DNA of 64,000 bases from Planctomycetota bacterium (GTDB taxonomy: Bacteria; Planctomycetota; Planctomycetia; Planctomycetales; Planctomycetaceae), in contig QWQG01000186.1 in assembly GCA_003670925.1 (NCBI GenBank), positions 21,505-85,504 on the forward strand. Reading direction: 5' to 3'. The notes under the pieces were generated by a model. That model saw only the letters and a program-made list of their open reading frames with translations, did not search any database and was not told the origin of the DNA. Positions 16,565-26,495 of this stretch are shown here, in pieces. The first letter of the stretch is position 1. Every line of letters begins with the position of its first letter. A program made the translations under genes and the position numbers.

Positions 16565-18658
16565 TCAAAGCCAGACATATTTCTGCACAAACTCCACGAC
16601 GTCACCGAAGCACCAATAGGCCAACGATGTCTTGCCGCAGTACAAATGCACGGTCACTTCCACGCCGATCCGCTGAGGCGGAAGATCCTGTCCTGCATTC
16701 GCTTCTGCCGTCAGTTCGAACACGGTTCCCAGTTCAGTATCGGTTGTCGAACGAGTCGCGACCTTGGTGAGATGGCACGTGAATTCTTTTTCAGGCTGTG
16801 ATGCCAGTTTAAATTCCCCTTCAAGTTCGGGTGATTGGCCGTTAACAACTCGGTCCCGCTGCGCCTTCAGCAAGTGCCCCATGCGTTTCTCTTCAACTAA
16901 TAGTTCCATGTGCCATTGGCTGCCTTCCCCGTCGTTCATGATGTCGAATAAATGATCTCCCGCGCGAACGGGACGATCTTCCAGAAGTTGGCGTAACTGA
17001 AAGTCTGGAATGCGACCGCTCGCCTGAGCCTTGATGTAAAGTTTTTCAGCCTTGCGTTTTTCAAGTTGAGCCAGTTGCTTGACGGCGACTCGACCGTCGC
17101 CAAGGATTCGCTGCTTTTCCACTTCCAAACGTTTGACAGTCGCCACTGCACTGCCCTTCTGCTCGCCTTCTTCAGATCGCTCCTGAAATTGTGCAGTCCG
17201 GATTTCATTTTCTTTCGCAAGCTGCATGTTGTTCTGCTTTTCGATCGCAGCCTTTGCCTCCTCAATCTGTCCGTCCAGTTCGTCGTTCTGCAAGACGATG
17301 AGGAGATCACCTTTCTTGACCAACTGATCGGGAGGAATCATGATACCCGTCCGCGTTATCAGGCCGTCGGATGTTGCAAACACGGCAGTTTGTTCCACTG
17401 GCATCCATTTGCCTTCAGCCTTGATTGGATATTCCAGCTGATACAACGCCATCACTGCGACCAGTCCGGCGACACCCAACAAGACGGCAGCCGAGATCGC
17501 TAACTTTCGACCACGAAACCATTCCAAGCCTTTGCCCATCACTTTCCACAGACTCAGGCCAAAAATTCGCCCATACTGGCGAGAGTTCCACAGTGCCGCT
17601 CCAATGTGATCGGCCAAGAGTTCTGCTCGCTGCTCCAGTTGAGGCAATGGTTCTGATTCGGCAATCTGTTCGATTACGAGGCAACCTGTAGCTCGCGGGC
17701 GTTTCTTCCGCCGTTCACGATCCTCCTCTTCGCCCTGCTTGCGGACCATGGCTTCGTTTTCAAACATTGGCACGAGCATGACCATCCGGGAACCACTCTC
17801 CTGCACAAACGCCGCGAGAGGTTCTTCAACTTGTGGAGCAAGCCCTTCCACTTTGCCAGTGTAAATCAGGGTCTCACCCATCTCAATCACGCGCTGTGAC
17901 AGATTTCGCATGGCAACGATCAAATTCGCTCGCGGATTAACACTGCTTTGGCCACTCACCGCTCGAATTTGAAAACTACGCCCCTTCCGGATCGCAACAC
18001 TGACACGATCACAGCCGAGCAAAGCGCGGCTGTCACTCGCTGCTGCGTCCGCGACTTCATCTTCTAGCAACGAACGCTGAAGCCGTAGCGAAAATTGTTC
18101 AAAGTCGCTCCAGAATTGATTTTTAAGTTCTACGTTGTCTTCCACGTTACGTCGGCGACCTTCCAGAAATCGCGACGCGTATCCGCACATCTGTTCCAAA
18201 AACTGCATGTACCCCGACTGGGCCTTCACCGGTACATCAGGACGCTGAAACAATTCGACGACACCGACACACTTCTTTTCTTTATGCAGTGCTGATAGCA
18301 CCAAGACATGTTCGGTCGGGAGTTTTGATTCACCCCCGTGAGTCAGCGTCCGAGCTTCACCCGTCTGCATCACTTCGACAAGCAATTTCTCGTTGACTCC
18401 CAAGGCACCGGGCGTTTCACGCAGTCCTGTTTGCTCCAAATTCATCTGCGCGAGCAAGCTGAGACGACCAGATTCGTCCAATAACCAGACGACACCCGCA
18501 CGCGCCCCCACTGCCGTGACCACACGCGTCAGAAATTCCTGAAAGTAGATCGGCGGCGGAATTTCCTGACCCGACATCTGCTCAATCTCACGTGCCAACT
18601 GCATCACGCGTTCGCGGACTTTTTTAAGGTTTTCGTCGACTGGTACAGGTTCTGTCAT
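16565..18658 (-). CDS. GAF-GAF sensor fused to a HlyD-type membrane fusion domain
   Basis: 697 residues. Residues about 35-165 and 185-355 form two GAF-like domains (for example GVVWLLDESGRLSLLAQM and CDRVSVAIRKGRSFQIRAVSG). A single membrane helix follows at about 385-406 (KLAISAAVLLGVAGLVAVMAL), then a HlyD-type periplasmic part: half-barrel (VFATSDGLITRT), a coiled coil of Glu/Lys-rich residues about 450-535, the second half (AQASGRIPDFQLRQL) and a beta-barrel. The cytoplasmic sensor would thus be joined directly to an envelope-spanning adaptor. Orientation fits GAF inside and HlyD outside. No ABC, RND or peptidase partner gene is adjacent, which is odd for an adaptor. The start at ATG 18658 is the first in the frame. 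The gene downstream (DUF6339-like) begins at or just after its stop. Confidence 0.85.
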   Translation of the reverse strand: MTEPVPVDENLKKVRERVMQLAREIEQMSGQEIPPPIYFQEFLTRVVTAVGARAGVVWLLDESGRLSLLAQMNLEQTGLRETPGALGVNEKLLVEVMQTGEARTLTHGGESKLPTEHVLVLSALHKEKKCVGVVELFQRPDVPVKAQSGYMQFLEQMCGYASRFLEGRRRNVEDNVELKNQFWSDFEQFSLRLQRSLLEDEVADAAASDSRALLGCDRVSVAIRKGRSFQIRAVSGQSSVNPRANLIVAMRNLSQRVIEMGETLIYTGKVEGLAPQVEEPLAAFVQESGSRMVMLVPMFENEAMVRKQGEEEDRERRKKRPRATGCLVIEQIAESEPLPQLEQRAELLADHIGAALWNSRQYGRIFGLSLWKVMGKGLEWFRGRKLAISAAVLLGVAGLVAVMALYQLEYPIKAEGKWMPVEQTAVFATSDGLITRTGIMIPPDQLVKKGDLLIVLQNDELDGQIEEAKAAIEKQNNMQLAKENEIRTAQFQERSEEGEQKGSAVATVKRLEVEKQRILGDGRVAVKQLAQLEKRKAEKLYIKAQASGRIPDFQLRQLLEDRPVRAGDHLFDIMNDGEGSQWHMELLVEEKRMGHLLKAQRDRVVNGQSPELEGEFKLASQPEKEFTCHLTKVATRSTTDTELGTVFELTAEANAGQDLPPQRIGVEVTVHLYCGKTSLAYWCFGDVVEFVQKYVWL

Positions 18659-19009
18659 GAAAATAGTCCGGTGTACTGCAGATGATCGGCGGTATGCTGA
18701 TGGAATGTTTCGTCGTTACGATGCAAAATTGGGCGGGTGTTTCAGCAGAATACCAGCTTGTTTTGGCGCGGAAAACCGAAATCTCCAACACACTTCGCCT
18801 TGATTGCCTTAAAACCGCGGATTGTTCATGTGTTCTGAAATACGGTCAAGACCGTTGATCCCTTTGCTTGCAAGAGTTTGATACCGATTTTTATTTTTGC
18901 AATCGCATGCGAGGAATAGGCAGAATTGGTAACCTTTCGGCGGCATTCTTATGTGTGGATTTCGCCACTGGTCAGCGGTTCCCCCAATTTGTTGCAGAAT
19001 GAGTTGCAA
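18659..19009. other. Divergent intergenic region with a short palindrome
   Basis: About 350 bases between the GAF-HlyD gene (-) and the propeller-like gene (+), so promoters in both directions are expected here. The string ACGGTCAAGACCGT at 18842-18855 has perfect 6-base arms around AA, which could be an operator or a small hairpin. A T/A-rich stretch follows at 18885-18900. No tRNA or other gene seen. Confidence 0.4.
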
Positions 19010-20014
19010 ATGACTTATCAAACGTCTGACAACAGTTCTGCAGATTTAGCGTGGTCGGGTGCTGCGATGTCTAGGCTTCCTGTCACACCCTGCGATCGCC
19101 AAATCCATACGACTGCGATGACCGCGTTTGGTATCTTCTTGATGGTGGCATGCCGGTCCGCGACCGCGATCAGCGATGAAGCTGCCGAATTCACAAAAGA
19201 GGTCTGCATCGTGCAGGACCCATTAATTTCCGAGGCGAGCGGACTTGCCGTCAGTCGGACAACTCCAAATGCCGTCTGGCTGCACAATGATTCGGGTGAC
19301 TTACCGCGTTTATTTCTGATCGGCCTGCAGGGTACGACGCTGGGTATCGTGAATGTGAAGGATGTGACAGCCACGGACTGGGAAGATATCTGTTCATTTG
19401 AACTAGACGACGCATCATGGCTGCTCGTGGGCGACATCGGAGACAACCAACGCATGCGCGGAACGAAGTCGCGGCCGTGCCAACTTTTGTTGCTGAAAGA
19501 ACCAAAACTGAAACTGCCCAGTGCCACAAAAATGATCGCCCAGTCGACAGTCGAGGTTGTCCGCAGGATCGAATTTCAATTTCCCGATGGCGCACATGAC
19601 TGTGAAAGTCTAGCTGTCGATACCGTATCACGCACCATTCTGCTCGTCACAAAAGCCGATCCCTTTGAGAGCGCGTTGTATTCGTTGCCACTGGCTTTGA
19701 CGACGGGGAAAGAATCACTGACAGCCGAACGACTCGCCCCCTTGGGCGTCACGTATGCAACTGCGATGGACGTTTCCTCCGACGGCCGTCATTTGGCGAT
19801 CGTCAATATGTTCAGCGGCGTGATGCTGACGCGCGAGGACCCGGAAAAACAATCGTGGGCCGAGGCATCCCGCGGATCCATCACAGTGCTCACATTGCCA
19901 ATCCGGAAACAGGGAGAATCTGTCTGCTTCACCGGCGACGGCAATTCACTGCTGCTTAACAGCGAGGGCAAATCACAGCCGCTGTGGCAGGTTCAGCTGA
20001 AAACCCCGGAATAA
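19010..20014 (+). CDS. Exported beta-propeller-like protein of unknown function
   Basis: About 334 residues from ATG 19010; ATG 19067 (MSRLPVTP) is an equally plausible start, while the track's TTG at 18926 looks too early. A hydrophobic stretch, AMTAFGIFLMVACRSATA, behind a long n-region reads as a signal peptide. The mature part carries a recurrent motif set I associate with uncharacterised propeller proteins: EASGLAVSRTTPNAVWLHNDSGD, TDWEDICSFE and LLVGDIGDNQRMR. Later strands include DCESLAVDTVSRTILLVTK and ATAMDVSSDGRHLAIVNM, resembling repeated blades. No catalytic residues can be named. It converges with the zinc-ribbon gene, the stops being three bases apart. The product is probably periplasmic or surface-exposed. 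Confidence 0.7.
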   Translation: MTYQTSDNSSADLAWSGAAMSRLPVTPCDRQIHTTAMTAFGIFLMVACRSATAISDEAAEFTKEVCIVQDPLISEASGLAVSRTTPNAVWLHNDSGDLPRLFLIGLQGTTLGIVNVKDVTATDWEDICSFELDDASWLLVGDIGDNQRMRGTKSRPCQLLLLKEPKLKLPSATKMIAQSTVEVVRRIEFQFPDGAHDCESLAVDTVSRTILLVTKADPFESALYSLPLALTTGKESLTAERLAPLGVTYATAMDVSSDGRHLAIVNMFSGVMLTREDPEKQSWAEASRGSITVLTLPIRKQGESVCFTGDGNSLLLNSEGKSQPLWQVQLKTPE

Positions 20015-20017
20015 AAC

Positions 20018-21331
20018 CTACTCGGGCATTTCCGCTGGCAATGACATCCCCGGACCTGAACCGCTCTGGAATTCGGTTTGCCTTTTGCCCTGCGTGGCAG
20101 CGAAAATGCCGCCGGCTACGAGAATCGTTAGCAGAATCGCAAACAGAATCTTCCAGACACTGTAGGGGCGTTCGCCCTGGACCTCGCCAGTCGCCGCGTT
20201 GATGAACACCTGAAATGTCTTGTTGTTGTACTTGTAGGCTAGCAGCCAGACAGGCAGCAACAGGTGTTTGTACGTCATTGCGTCGTAGCGACTTTTCACG
20301 GAACTCACGACCTGTGTATCGCCGCCGATCCGCTGGCAGACTTCTGCATGAATCGCGGCATCAATTCGCTGCTTGCCATCGACAAAGCACTCATCCAGTT
20401 CGATGTCGTACGTCCGTGCCATCAGTCCGGCGAGCATCTGCTGATCGAACGCGACAACTTTGAGCAGCGGCCACGGTTCGAGTTCCAGCATGAAATCCCG
20501 ACGCAGCCCCGTATTCGCCAGCACGAGCACGTCGTCAAAGAATCGCTGGAAATTACCACTGGCTGGATACCACCGCGTGTGCCGTTCCGTGCGTTGGTTC
20601 TTTCCTGTGCCTACTGTGACGTAATAATGTTCGCCACGCTGTCCGGTGTAGGCCGTCAGCGTCATGGAATCGAACGTAAAATACGAGAGGTACACGCCAT
20701 TGAGTTTTCCTGCAGCGCGTTCCTGCCGAAACCGGCTCGGTGCGAACCAGCGAGAATTCACCCATTGGAACAGATTCTGTTTCGCATGATCACCATCAAC
20801 CTGAAACGGAAGCACGCCATCCACAGGAATACGATGCGCTTCGCTCTTATGAGCGTTTTCAAGCTGCATCGGCGAACCACAGTACGGGCAGAAAGTACTC
20901 GTCAGTGTGCCATAGAATTCGACATTGCCTCCACAGGAATCGCATCGCAATTCACGATGCTTAGATTCTGCTTCAGCAACGTCCGGGTCGGCCTTGGTTT
21001 TCTTCGCCTGAGCTGCCTCACGCCATTGCCGAATGTGTGCGAGCATGGCGTGGAAGTCCTGCTCAGGCAGTTCGCCTTCCAACCGTCGTTCGATCTGCTT
21101 GACGTGTCCGCAATGCGGACACTTCAGTGTCTGTTCGCCGATATTGAATTCCAAGTCCGAACCACAGGATTCGCAGGGAAAGACTCGTCCTGTGCCGCCG
21201 TCAAAAGTCTTGCCGACATCATCCGTGCGGACTTCCCTCCAAACAATATCCAGCGGATCATCCACATCGCGTTTGCGTAACTCTTCCGGCATGGCCGCCG
21301 AAAAATGCCGTTTGTCCGGCTCGTTTGTCAT
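20018..21331 (-). CDS. Zinc-ribbon membrane protein
   Basis: 437 residues with two zinc-ribbon modules: CESCGSDLEF...CPHCG at about 52-77 and CDSCGGNVEF...CPYCG at about 129-156. A long soluble domain follows (about 160-390) with the segments LNGVYLSYFTFDSMTLTAYTG and HLLLPVWLLAYKYNNKTFQVFINAATGEVQGERP. One membrane helix near residue 400 (WKILFAILLTILVAGGIFAAT) precedes a short tail. The architecture matches a family of bacterial zinc-ribbon proteins often mislabelled as primosomal helicase relatives; no helicase motifs are present. It is probably anchored by the C-terminal helix with the ribbons in the cytoplasm. AGGA six bases before ATG 21331 supports the start. The role is unknown. Confidence 0.8.
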   Translation of the reverse strand: MTNEPDKRHFSAAMPEELRKRDVDDPLDIVWREVRTDDVGKTFDGGTGRVFPCESCGSDLEFNIGEQTLKCPHCGHVKQIERRLEGELPEQDFHAMLAHIRQWREAAQAKKTKADPDVAEAESKHRELRCDSCGGNVEFYGTLTSTFCPYCGSPMQLENAHKSEAHRIPVDGVLPFQVDGDHAKQNLFQWVNSRWFAPSRFRQERAAGKLNGVYLSYFTFDSMTLTAYTGQRGEHYYVTVGTGKNQRTERHTRWYPASGNFQRFFDDVLVLANTGLRRDFMLELEPWPLLKVVAFDQQMLAGLMARTYDIELDECFVDGKQRIDAAIHAEVCQRIGGDTQVVSSVKSRYDAMTYKHLLLPVWLLAYKYNNKTFQVFINAATGEVQGERPYSVWKILFAILLTILVAGGIFAATQGKRQTEFQSGSGPGMSLPAEMPE

Positions 21332-21411
21332 TGCAGTCCTGCCTTAGTTTTTATACGTCCGCCCGCGAATACGATGCGTACCATGTGTCCAACCAGATTC
21401 TAAAAGTCGCC

Positions 21412-22461
21412 TCAATTCACCATTTTCAAGCCATCATTAATTGCACCGACATAGATCATGGCGATCCGTAAAATGAAGAATACAATCAGAATTACCACCC
21501 CCAACCAGATGGCTCCACTGAAGAAGAGAGTCAGCCTGTTCATCGCGCGGCGGGCATCGTCGTCAAACAGATGGCTCAGGCGATCCAGTTGTTCGGGCAC
21601 CGTGCCGGTTTCTTCGGCGGTCGCCACAACCTGCAGGTATTCTAGGGGAAATAGCTGCGATGAGGTCAACGCGTCTGTCAGCGTTTCACCGCCTTTCATG
21701 TCCTCCCAGATCATTGGTTCGGCTGCGACGAAAGCTCCGTTGGCGGTTGCCTTCAGACTGCATTCTAATGAAGGACGAATGCTCATGCCCGCCTGCTGCG
21801 TTAATGCGAAGCACCATGAAAACCGGGAGATGGCAAACGACTGCATGCACTTGCCGATCACGGGGAGACGCAACAGGACCGGATGCAACGCCATTTGGCC
21901 GGCGGGATTGCGTGCCACGAACTTCCACGCAAACAAGCCGAGTCCGGCCGCAGCCAGCCAGCTCAGAAACCAAGTGATAGCGCCAGAAGTTCCATAAAGT
22001 CCTAAGCCAAGCACATCAAACGGTTTTCCGTCTGCTTGCGGTGGCATGATTCCAAGAATGAAGATCAACAGGCCGACAATGCCAATCGCTGCCACCAATT
22101 GAATCACGGGCCATGCAATCTGGGCGCGGAACTCGCGAACTTGCTGAACACGGGCTTCGTAATATTTAGCCAAAGAAGCAAAGACTTCAGGAGCGCTGCC
22201 AGTCAACTCACCGACGTTCACCAGATCGCGAAACAATGGGGGATACAATTCGCCCTCCGCCTCAATAGATTCCGCCAGCGATGAACCGCTGGCGATGGCT
22301 TTCTGGAGGCGTTGGGCACTGGCTGAAAGTCGCGAGTCACTGGATTGTTGCGACGCCGTCTGCAGAGATTTTCGAACATCCACGCCGGCTTCCAGCATCC
22401 GGGCCAGCGAACGACTGAACGCGCCAAGAGCCTGCGCTGAAATCTGACGACTGCGAATCAT
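21412..22461 (-). CDS. Type II secretion / type IV pilus F-family inner-membrane protein
   Basis: 349 residues from ATG 22461, preceded by GGAAA; the track's TTG at 22479 is less likely. Two repeats of the GspF/PilC domain are clear: LGAFSRSLARMLEAGVDVRKSLQTAS...LFRDLVNVGELTG and FSWCFALTQQAGMSIRPSLECSLKAT...FPLEYLQVVATAEETG. Three membrane helices lie at about 110-130, 150-170 and 315-340. F proteins form the inner-membrane platform that couples the assembly ATPase to pseudopilus growth. No E, G, D or PilB/PilT genes are within the window, so the rest of the system must be elsewhere. Next to it on the same strand is a PAS-GAF-receiver gene. Confidence 0.88.
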   Translation of the reverse strand: MIRSRQISAQALGAFSRSLARMLEAGVDVRKSLQTASQQSSDSRLSASAQRLQKAIASGSSLAESIEAEGELYPPLFRDLVNVGELTGSAPEVFASLAKYYEARVQQVREFRAQIAWPVIQLVAAIGIVGLLIFILGIMPPQADGKPFDVLGLGLYGTSGAITWFLSWLAAAGLGLFAWKFVARNPAGQMALHPVLLRLPVIGKCMQSFAISRFSWCFALTQQAGMSIRPSLECSLKATANGAFVAAEPMIWEDMKGGETLTDALTSSQLFPLEYLQVVATAEETGTVPEQLDRLSHLFDDDARRAMNRLTLFFSGAIWLGVVILIVFFILRIAMIYVGAINDGLKMVN

Positions 22462-22544
22462 GTAGAATTTCCATGGCAATGATCTTGAAACCCGGATAAA
22501 CCAGCAGCGTCACAGACTATGGCTTTTGCGCAAAGCTCAACGGC

Positions 22545-24221
22545 TTACCCAGGCATGGGAGTGGTCACGGCCTTTTCAACTTCATCCAGCATTTGAGCCC
22601 TGCGGAATGGCTTGTAAAGCACAGCCTTTAAGCCTTCCTGTCTGGCCTTCACAATCGAATGTGAGGCATCGTATCCAAATCCGGTCATCATAATGATGGG
22701 TACATAGCTATTAATTTCACGAAGTCGCCGGAAACATTCGTAGCCGTTGGCATCTGACAACCGAATATCGGTGAGCACCACGTCATAGTGATAGTTGCGA
22801 AGCATCGCGCAACCTTCAGTCGCATTCTGGACGGCTTCGACTTCGCACCCCATCTGCCCCAACAAGTTGTGAGCATCATCGCGGGCGGCTGAATCTTGGT
22901 CCACCACAAGCACGCGTTTACCCATCAGTGCCTTTCGCGGCGGGCGTTGGGGGGTCGTCTTGTTCAGCCGGGTGTCTACTTTTCCAGGCACGCTGCCAAC
23001 ATGACCAGAAATCTTGCGAACGCGATCAGTGATCAGATGCAGGCGGTCGCAAACGTCTGGATCGTGCCCAATGTAACGCTCCAGAACCCAAGTGGCGGCG
23101 TTGAGGATTTCATCGGACGGCTTGGAGATTTCACGCCGGAGTCGGTCCGAATTTTCCGTCTCCACCGTGACTTTTTCAGCGGCCAGCAGTTGCAACTGAT
23201 TGAGCGAACTCGCCACCACACGACTGAATAATGTGAGGAAGTCGAGGTCTGTCTGATTGAATGAAAGCGTGCCCGGACTTTCAACGTTAAACGTGCCCAA
23301 AACTGTGTCGCGAATCATCAACGGGACCGTGAGGGAACTGCGGGCATCGCTCGCTCCGCGCAGATACAGCGGATCGTTCTGCGTATCCGAACACAGATAA
23401 GAGCGTTTGCTGAACGCCACAAAACCCGTGACACCGTTTCCACTCTCAAATGCGTACAATGTGCGGACTGCGGCCTCAGCATCCATTCCGTCTTCCAACA
23501 ATGGAATGAGTTCGTGGGTTTCCGGATCGTTGAGTCGAATCTCGAACGTGTCGTAGCCCAGAATTTCCTGAGTGAACTGTAAGATCTGATCCTTGAGCAA
23601 CATCACGCGTTCTTCGTGACTCATGGCGGTGACTTCTTCCGCCGTCAAATTGCCCATCTCTAGGCCCGCGCGATAAATAGAATCTTGCTTCTGTTTTTCC
23701 AGAACCTGCATACTGACGTCGCGTACGGTCAGGATCATTGCTGACTGCTTGCCATCCTCCAAATTGATGGCGGTTCTTGCCAGTCTAAGTCCCAGTGAAC
23801 TGCGATCTTCGCAACGCACCGTGAAAGATACGGCTTCAATGCAACTTGCTGCAATGGGAATTCGTCGCAGATCTGTGCCGTCTGCAGGGAGGATAACATC
23901 GTGCAACCGCTGCCCCACAATGAGTTTTGCTGTTCGCAGTAACTCGCGAAATGTGCTGTTGTGCCACAGGACGGTAAGGTCATCGTCAAGCAGTACGATC
24001 CCATCCGGTAAAGCACTCAGCAAACCCATCGCACAGACCTGAAGATCGGACATCAACTGCGGTTCAGATCCGTCCACAACCACATAATCCGCGGACACAT
24101 CCGGAAGCCTGACGTGATTGCAGGAAATTACTTCGACTCTATCGCCGGTCAGTTCTTTAATCTTCGGAACTGTTGAGGCAGTATTACCAATCACCAACAT
24201 ACGCTGACGAGACACGGCCAT
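22545..24221 (-). CDS. PAS-GAF-receiver signalling protein without kinase core
   Basis: 558 residues from ATG 24221 (AAGGA nine bases upstream; the track's GTG at 24227 is too close to it). Order: a short N-terminal Rossmann-like segment (RMLVIGNTASTVPKIKEL), PAS at about 65-175 (ALPDGIVLLDDDLTVLWHN), GAF at about 205-345 (NGVTGFVAFSKRS, SSLTVPLMIRDTVLGTFNV), a helical linker, and a C-terminal receiver at about 435-555. The receiver has the acidic pair in VLVVDQDS, the phospho-acceptor Asp in VVLTDIRLSD, Thr in IIMMTGFG and Lys in VLYKPF, so it looks phosphorylatable. The helical linker resembles a histidine-kinase dimerisation helix but has no ATPase domain. Probably a sensory adaptor or atypical response regulator that needs a partner kinase. 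Confidence 0.87.
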   Translation of the reverse strand: MAVSRQRMLVIGNTASTVPKIKELTGDRVEVISCNHVRLPDVSADYVVVDGSEPQLMSDLQVCAMGLLSALPDGIVLLDDDLTVLWHNSTFRELLRTAKLIVGQRLHDVILPADGTDLRRIPIAASCIEAVSFTVRCEDRSSLGLRLARTAINLEDGKQSAMILTVRDVSMQVLEKQKQDSIYRAGLEMGNLTAEEVTAMSHEERVMLLKDQILQFTQEILGYDTFEIRLNDPETHELIPLLEDGMDAEAAVRTLYAFESGNGVTGFVAFSKRSYLCSDTQNDPLYLRGASDARSSLTVPLMIRDTVLGTFNVESPGTLSFNQTDLDFLTLFSRVVASSLNQLQLLAAEKVTVETENSDRLRREISKPSDEILNAATWVLERYIGHDPDVCDRLHLITDRVRKISGHVGSVPGKVDTRLNKTTPQRPPRKALMGKRVLVVDQDSAARDDAHNLLGQMGCEVEAVQNATEGCAMLRNYHYDVVLTDIRLSDANGYECFRRLREINSYVPIIMMTGFGYDASHSIVKARQEGLKAVLYKPFRRAQMLDEVEKAVTTPMPG

Positions 24222-24435
24222 CTGCACAAATCCTTGAAGCCCGTTTCGGCACGCTGCAGACTAAATTGACAAGCAGCGGAATGACAATCCCGTTTCGCCT
24301 CAGACGCCATTGCCAGAAAGACAATCGGAAAACGCGACTCACTCAGGATTCTGCCCGTTGAACGTCAGGACTGCAAGAAGGATTCGTAATCTCCCTCAAA
24401 CCCGGCAAAGTTTCACGGTGCCGTATTCTGTGATT

Positions 24436-25410
24436 TCACACAGGCTTAGCCAGCAGACCGCACGCCGCACGAACTCGCTCGAGAACTTCCTGAGCTTTGG
24501 CACGCGCCCGATGAGCGCCTTCCCGGAGAATATCTTCGACGATATCTGGCGATGTCTCCAACTGCGTGCGGCGTGCAAACGCAGTTTCAAAGTGGGCAAT
24601 TGCCGCTTCGTACAAAGCTTGTTTGGCTTCGCCATAACCCATACCGCCCGCACGATAGCGTTCCGTTAATGTCATTTGTGCTTCAGGTGTGGCAAACAAT
24701 TTGTAGAGCTCAAACACTGAACAGGTATCCGGGTTCTTAGAGGACTCCTTCGATGTCGAATCAGTCTTGATCGACATAATCATCTTTCCCAGTTTCTTTG
24801 GCGTTTCGAAAATCGGAATTATGTTGTCGTAACTCTTGGACATTTTTTCACCGTCCCTCCCCGGCACTTTCGCAGAATCGTCCAGCACATAGGCCTCTGG
24901 CAAATGCAAGGTGTCGCCATAAATTGTGTTGAATCGCTGCGCGAGGTCACGCGTGACTTCAACATGCTGAATCTGATCCGCTCCAACGGGTACCGTTGTA
25001 CTGTCGTAGATCAGAATGTCGGCGGCCATCAGAACCGGGTAAGTGAACAGGCCGGCGTCCGCCGCAATGCCTTTTGCTTTCTTGTCTTTAAAGGCATGGC
25101 ATTTTTCGAGCAAATGCATTTGCGCGATGGTCATCAGCAACCATGTGAGTTCCGTGGTTTCCGGCACATCTGATTGGCGAAAGAGCGTGGCCCGCTGGGG
25201 GTCCAGTCCCAGGGCGAGCAGGTCCAGTGCTGCGTCTTTTACATTCTGCCGCAAAACGTGCGGTTCCCTCACCGTCGTCAAGGCATGCAGATCCGCAATA
25301 AAATAGAAAGACTGCTCATGCCCCTGAAGCGCAATGTACTGCCGAATTGCACCGAAGTAATTGCCCCAATGAAATCGTCCAGTGGGTTGGATGCCGGAAA
25401 GAATTTTCAT
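24436..25410 (-). CDS. trpS: Tryptophanyl-tRNA synthetase
   Basis: 324 residues, typical of bacterial class Ic TrpRS. It charges tRNA-Trp with tryptophan in the cytoplasm. The HIGH-like signature is in [18 protein letters not shown] and the KMSKS loop is intact in [11 protein letters not shown]. The tryptophan pocket and dimer regions ([38 protein letters not shown]) are present. ATG 25410 gives the standard N-terminus [11 protein letters not shown]. It stands alone on the minus strand with about 120 bases to pyrD upstream and 210 to the signalling gene downstream. No T-box-like leader was recognised. Confidence 0.97.
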   Translation of the reverse strand: MKILSGIQPTGRFHWGNYFGAIRQYIALQGHEQSFYFIADLHALTTVREPHVLRQNVKDAALDLLALGLDPQRATLFRQSDVPETTELTWLLMTIAQMHLLEKCHAFKDKKAKGIAADAGLFTYPVLMAADILIYDSTTVPVGADQIQHVEVTRDLAQRFNTIYGDTLHLPEAYVLDDSAKVPGRDGEKMSKSYDNIIPIFETPKKLGKMIMSIKTDSTSKESSKNPDTCSVFELYKLFATPEAQMTLTERYRAGGMGYGEAKQALYEAAIAHFETAFARRTQLETSPDIVEDILREGAHRARAKAQEVLERVRAACGLLAKPV

Positions 25411-25528
25411 GGATGAGATGTCGTTTGTGGTTTATGTACGTTGGACATTCCTGTCCGACATGCTGTCAGCAAACTTTCCTGATGAAAGAATCGGTTGAAC
25501 GGCCCGAATGAAGTTCGTGAAGATTAGT

Positions 25529-26446
25529 CTACACAGTCGGAGTTTTCAGCGTACCGACAATTTCCGCAACGCTCTCCGCCCCTAAAGTTTGTAACGCGGC
25601 GGGCAGTTCACGAATCAGTTGATTTGCAAGACTGGGATTATAGAAGTTGGCCGTGCCGATCTGAACTGCCGTCGCGCCGACTAAGAAAAACTCCATGACG
25701 TCGTCGATCGACTGAATTCCGCCAATCCCAATGATCGGGATGTTCACCGCCCTCGAAACCTGCCAGACGATGCGGAGAGCCAGTGGCTTGATGGCCGGGC
25801 CACTCAGCCCACCCAACACATTCCCGAGCACCGGACGTCGTTTCTTCCAGTCTACGGCCATTCCTTGAAACGTGTTGATGAGTGAAACGGCATCAGCCCC
25901 AGCGTCAGCCACCGCTTGAGCGATTGGCACCACACTGGTAACGTTGGGTGTGAGCTTCGCAATCACCGGAATGTCACACACGCTGCGGACCGCTGCGACA
26001 ACTTCCGCAGCGAGTTCCGGACTCGTACCAAAATCGACGCCGCCGGAAACGTTCGGGCAGGAGATATTCAGTTCAATCGCTGCCACGCCTGCGCACTGAT
26101 TCAGGACGCTCGCCATCCGTCGGAAATCGTCGTTGGTCCTCCCGGCAATGTTGACAATGATCGCCGTCCCAAGGCCGCTGAGATACGGGAGTTTTTCAGC
26201 CACGAATTGATCAAATCCGTCGTTGTCCAGACCGATGGAATTCAACATGCCACTGGCCGTCTCAACCGTCCGGGGCGGCGGATTGCCAGGACGCGGCTGC
26301 GGCGTCACCGTCTTCGGAACAATTCCACCCAGTTGCTTAAAATCTACAAAGGCAGTCATCTCCTTTGCGTAACCAAAGGTTCCCGATGCCACTAAAATCG
26401 GATTCTGCAGCCGCAAGCGGTTCAGGCTGACACATAACGCCGTCAT
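25529..26446 (-). CDS. pyrD: Dihydroorotate dehydrogenase, class 1B catalytic subunit
   Basis: 305 residues. It oxidises dihydroorotate to orotate in pyrimidine synthesis using FMN in a TIM barrel. The class 1 signature with the catalytic Cys is [15 protein letters not shown], and FMN-binding segments include [30 protein letters not shown]. The N-terminus ([20 protein letters not shown] here as [20 protein letters not shown]) lacks the membrane helix of class 2 enzymes. Class 1B enzymes usually work with an electron-transfer subunit PyrK, which is not in the window. The ATG at 26446 is followed directly by this core, so the start is secure. Confidence 0.95.
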   Translation of the reverse strand: MTALCVSLNRLRLQNPILVASGTFGYAKEMTAFVDFKQLGGIVPKTVTPQPRPGNPPPRTVETASGMLNSIGLDNDGFDQFVAEKLPYLSGLGTAIIVNIAGRTNDDFRRMASVLNQCAGVAAIELNISCPNVSGGVDFGTSPELAAEVVAAVRSVCDIPVIAKLTPNVTSVVPIAQAVADAGADAVSLINTFQGMAVDWKKRRPVLGNVLGGLSGPAIKPLALRIVWQVSRAVNIPIIGIGGIQSIDDVMEFFLVGATAVQIGTANFYNPSLANQLIRELPAALQTLGAESVAEIVGTLKTPTV

Positions 26447-26495
26447 TCGTCGCTGTCCTCAACCGAATCTTTTAAACTGGACTAAAAATGTCAGG

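Noticed and set aside
20264-21280. 338-residue plus-strand ORF
   Set aside because: Antisense to the zinc-ribbon gene, which has clear domain motifs; the ORF has no protein-like pattern and arises from codon bias.
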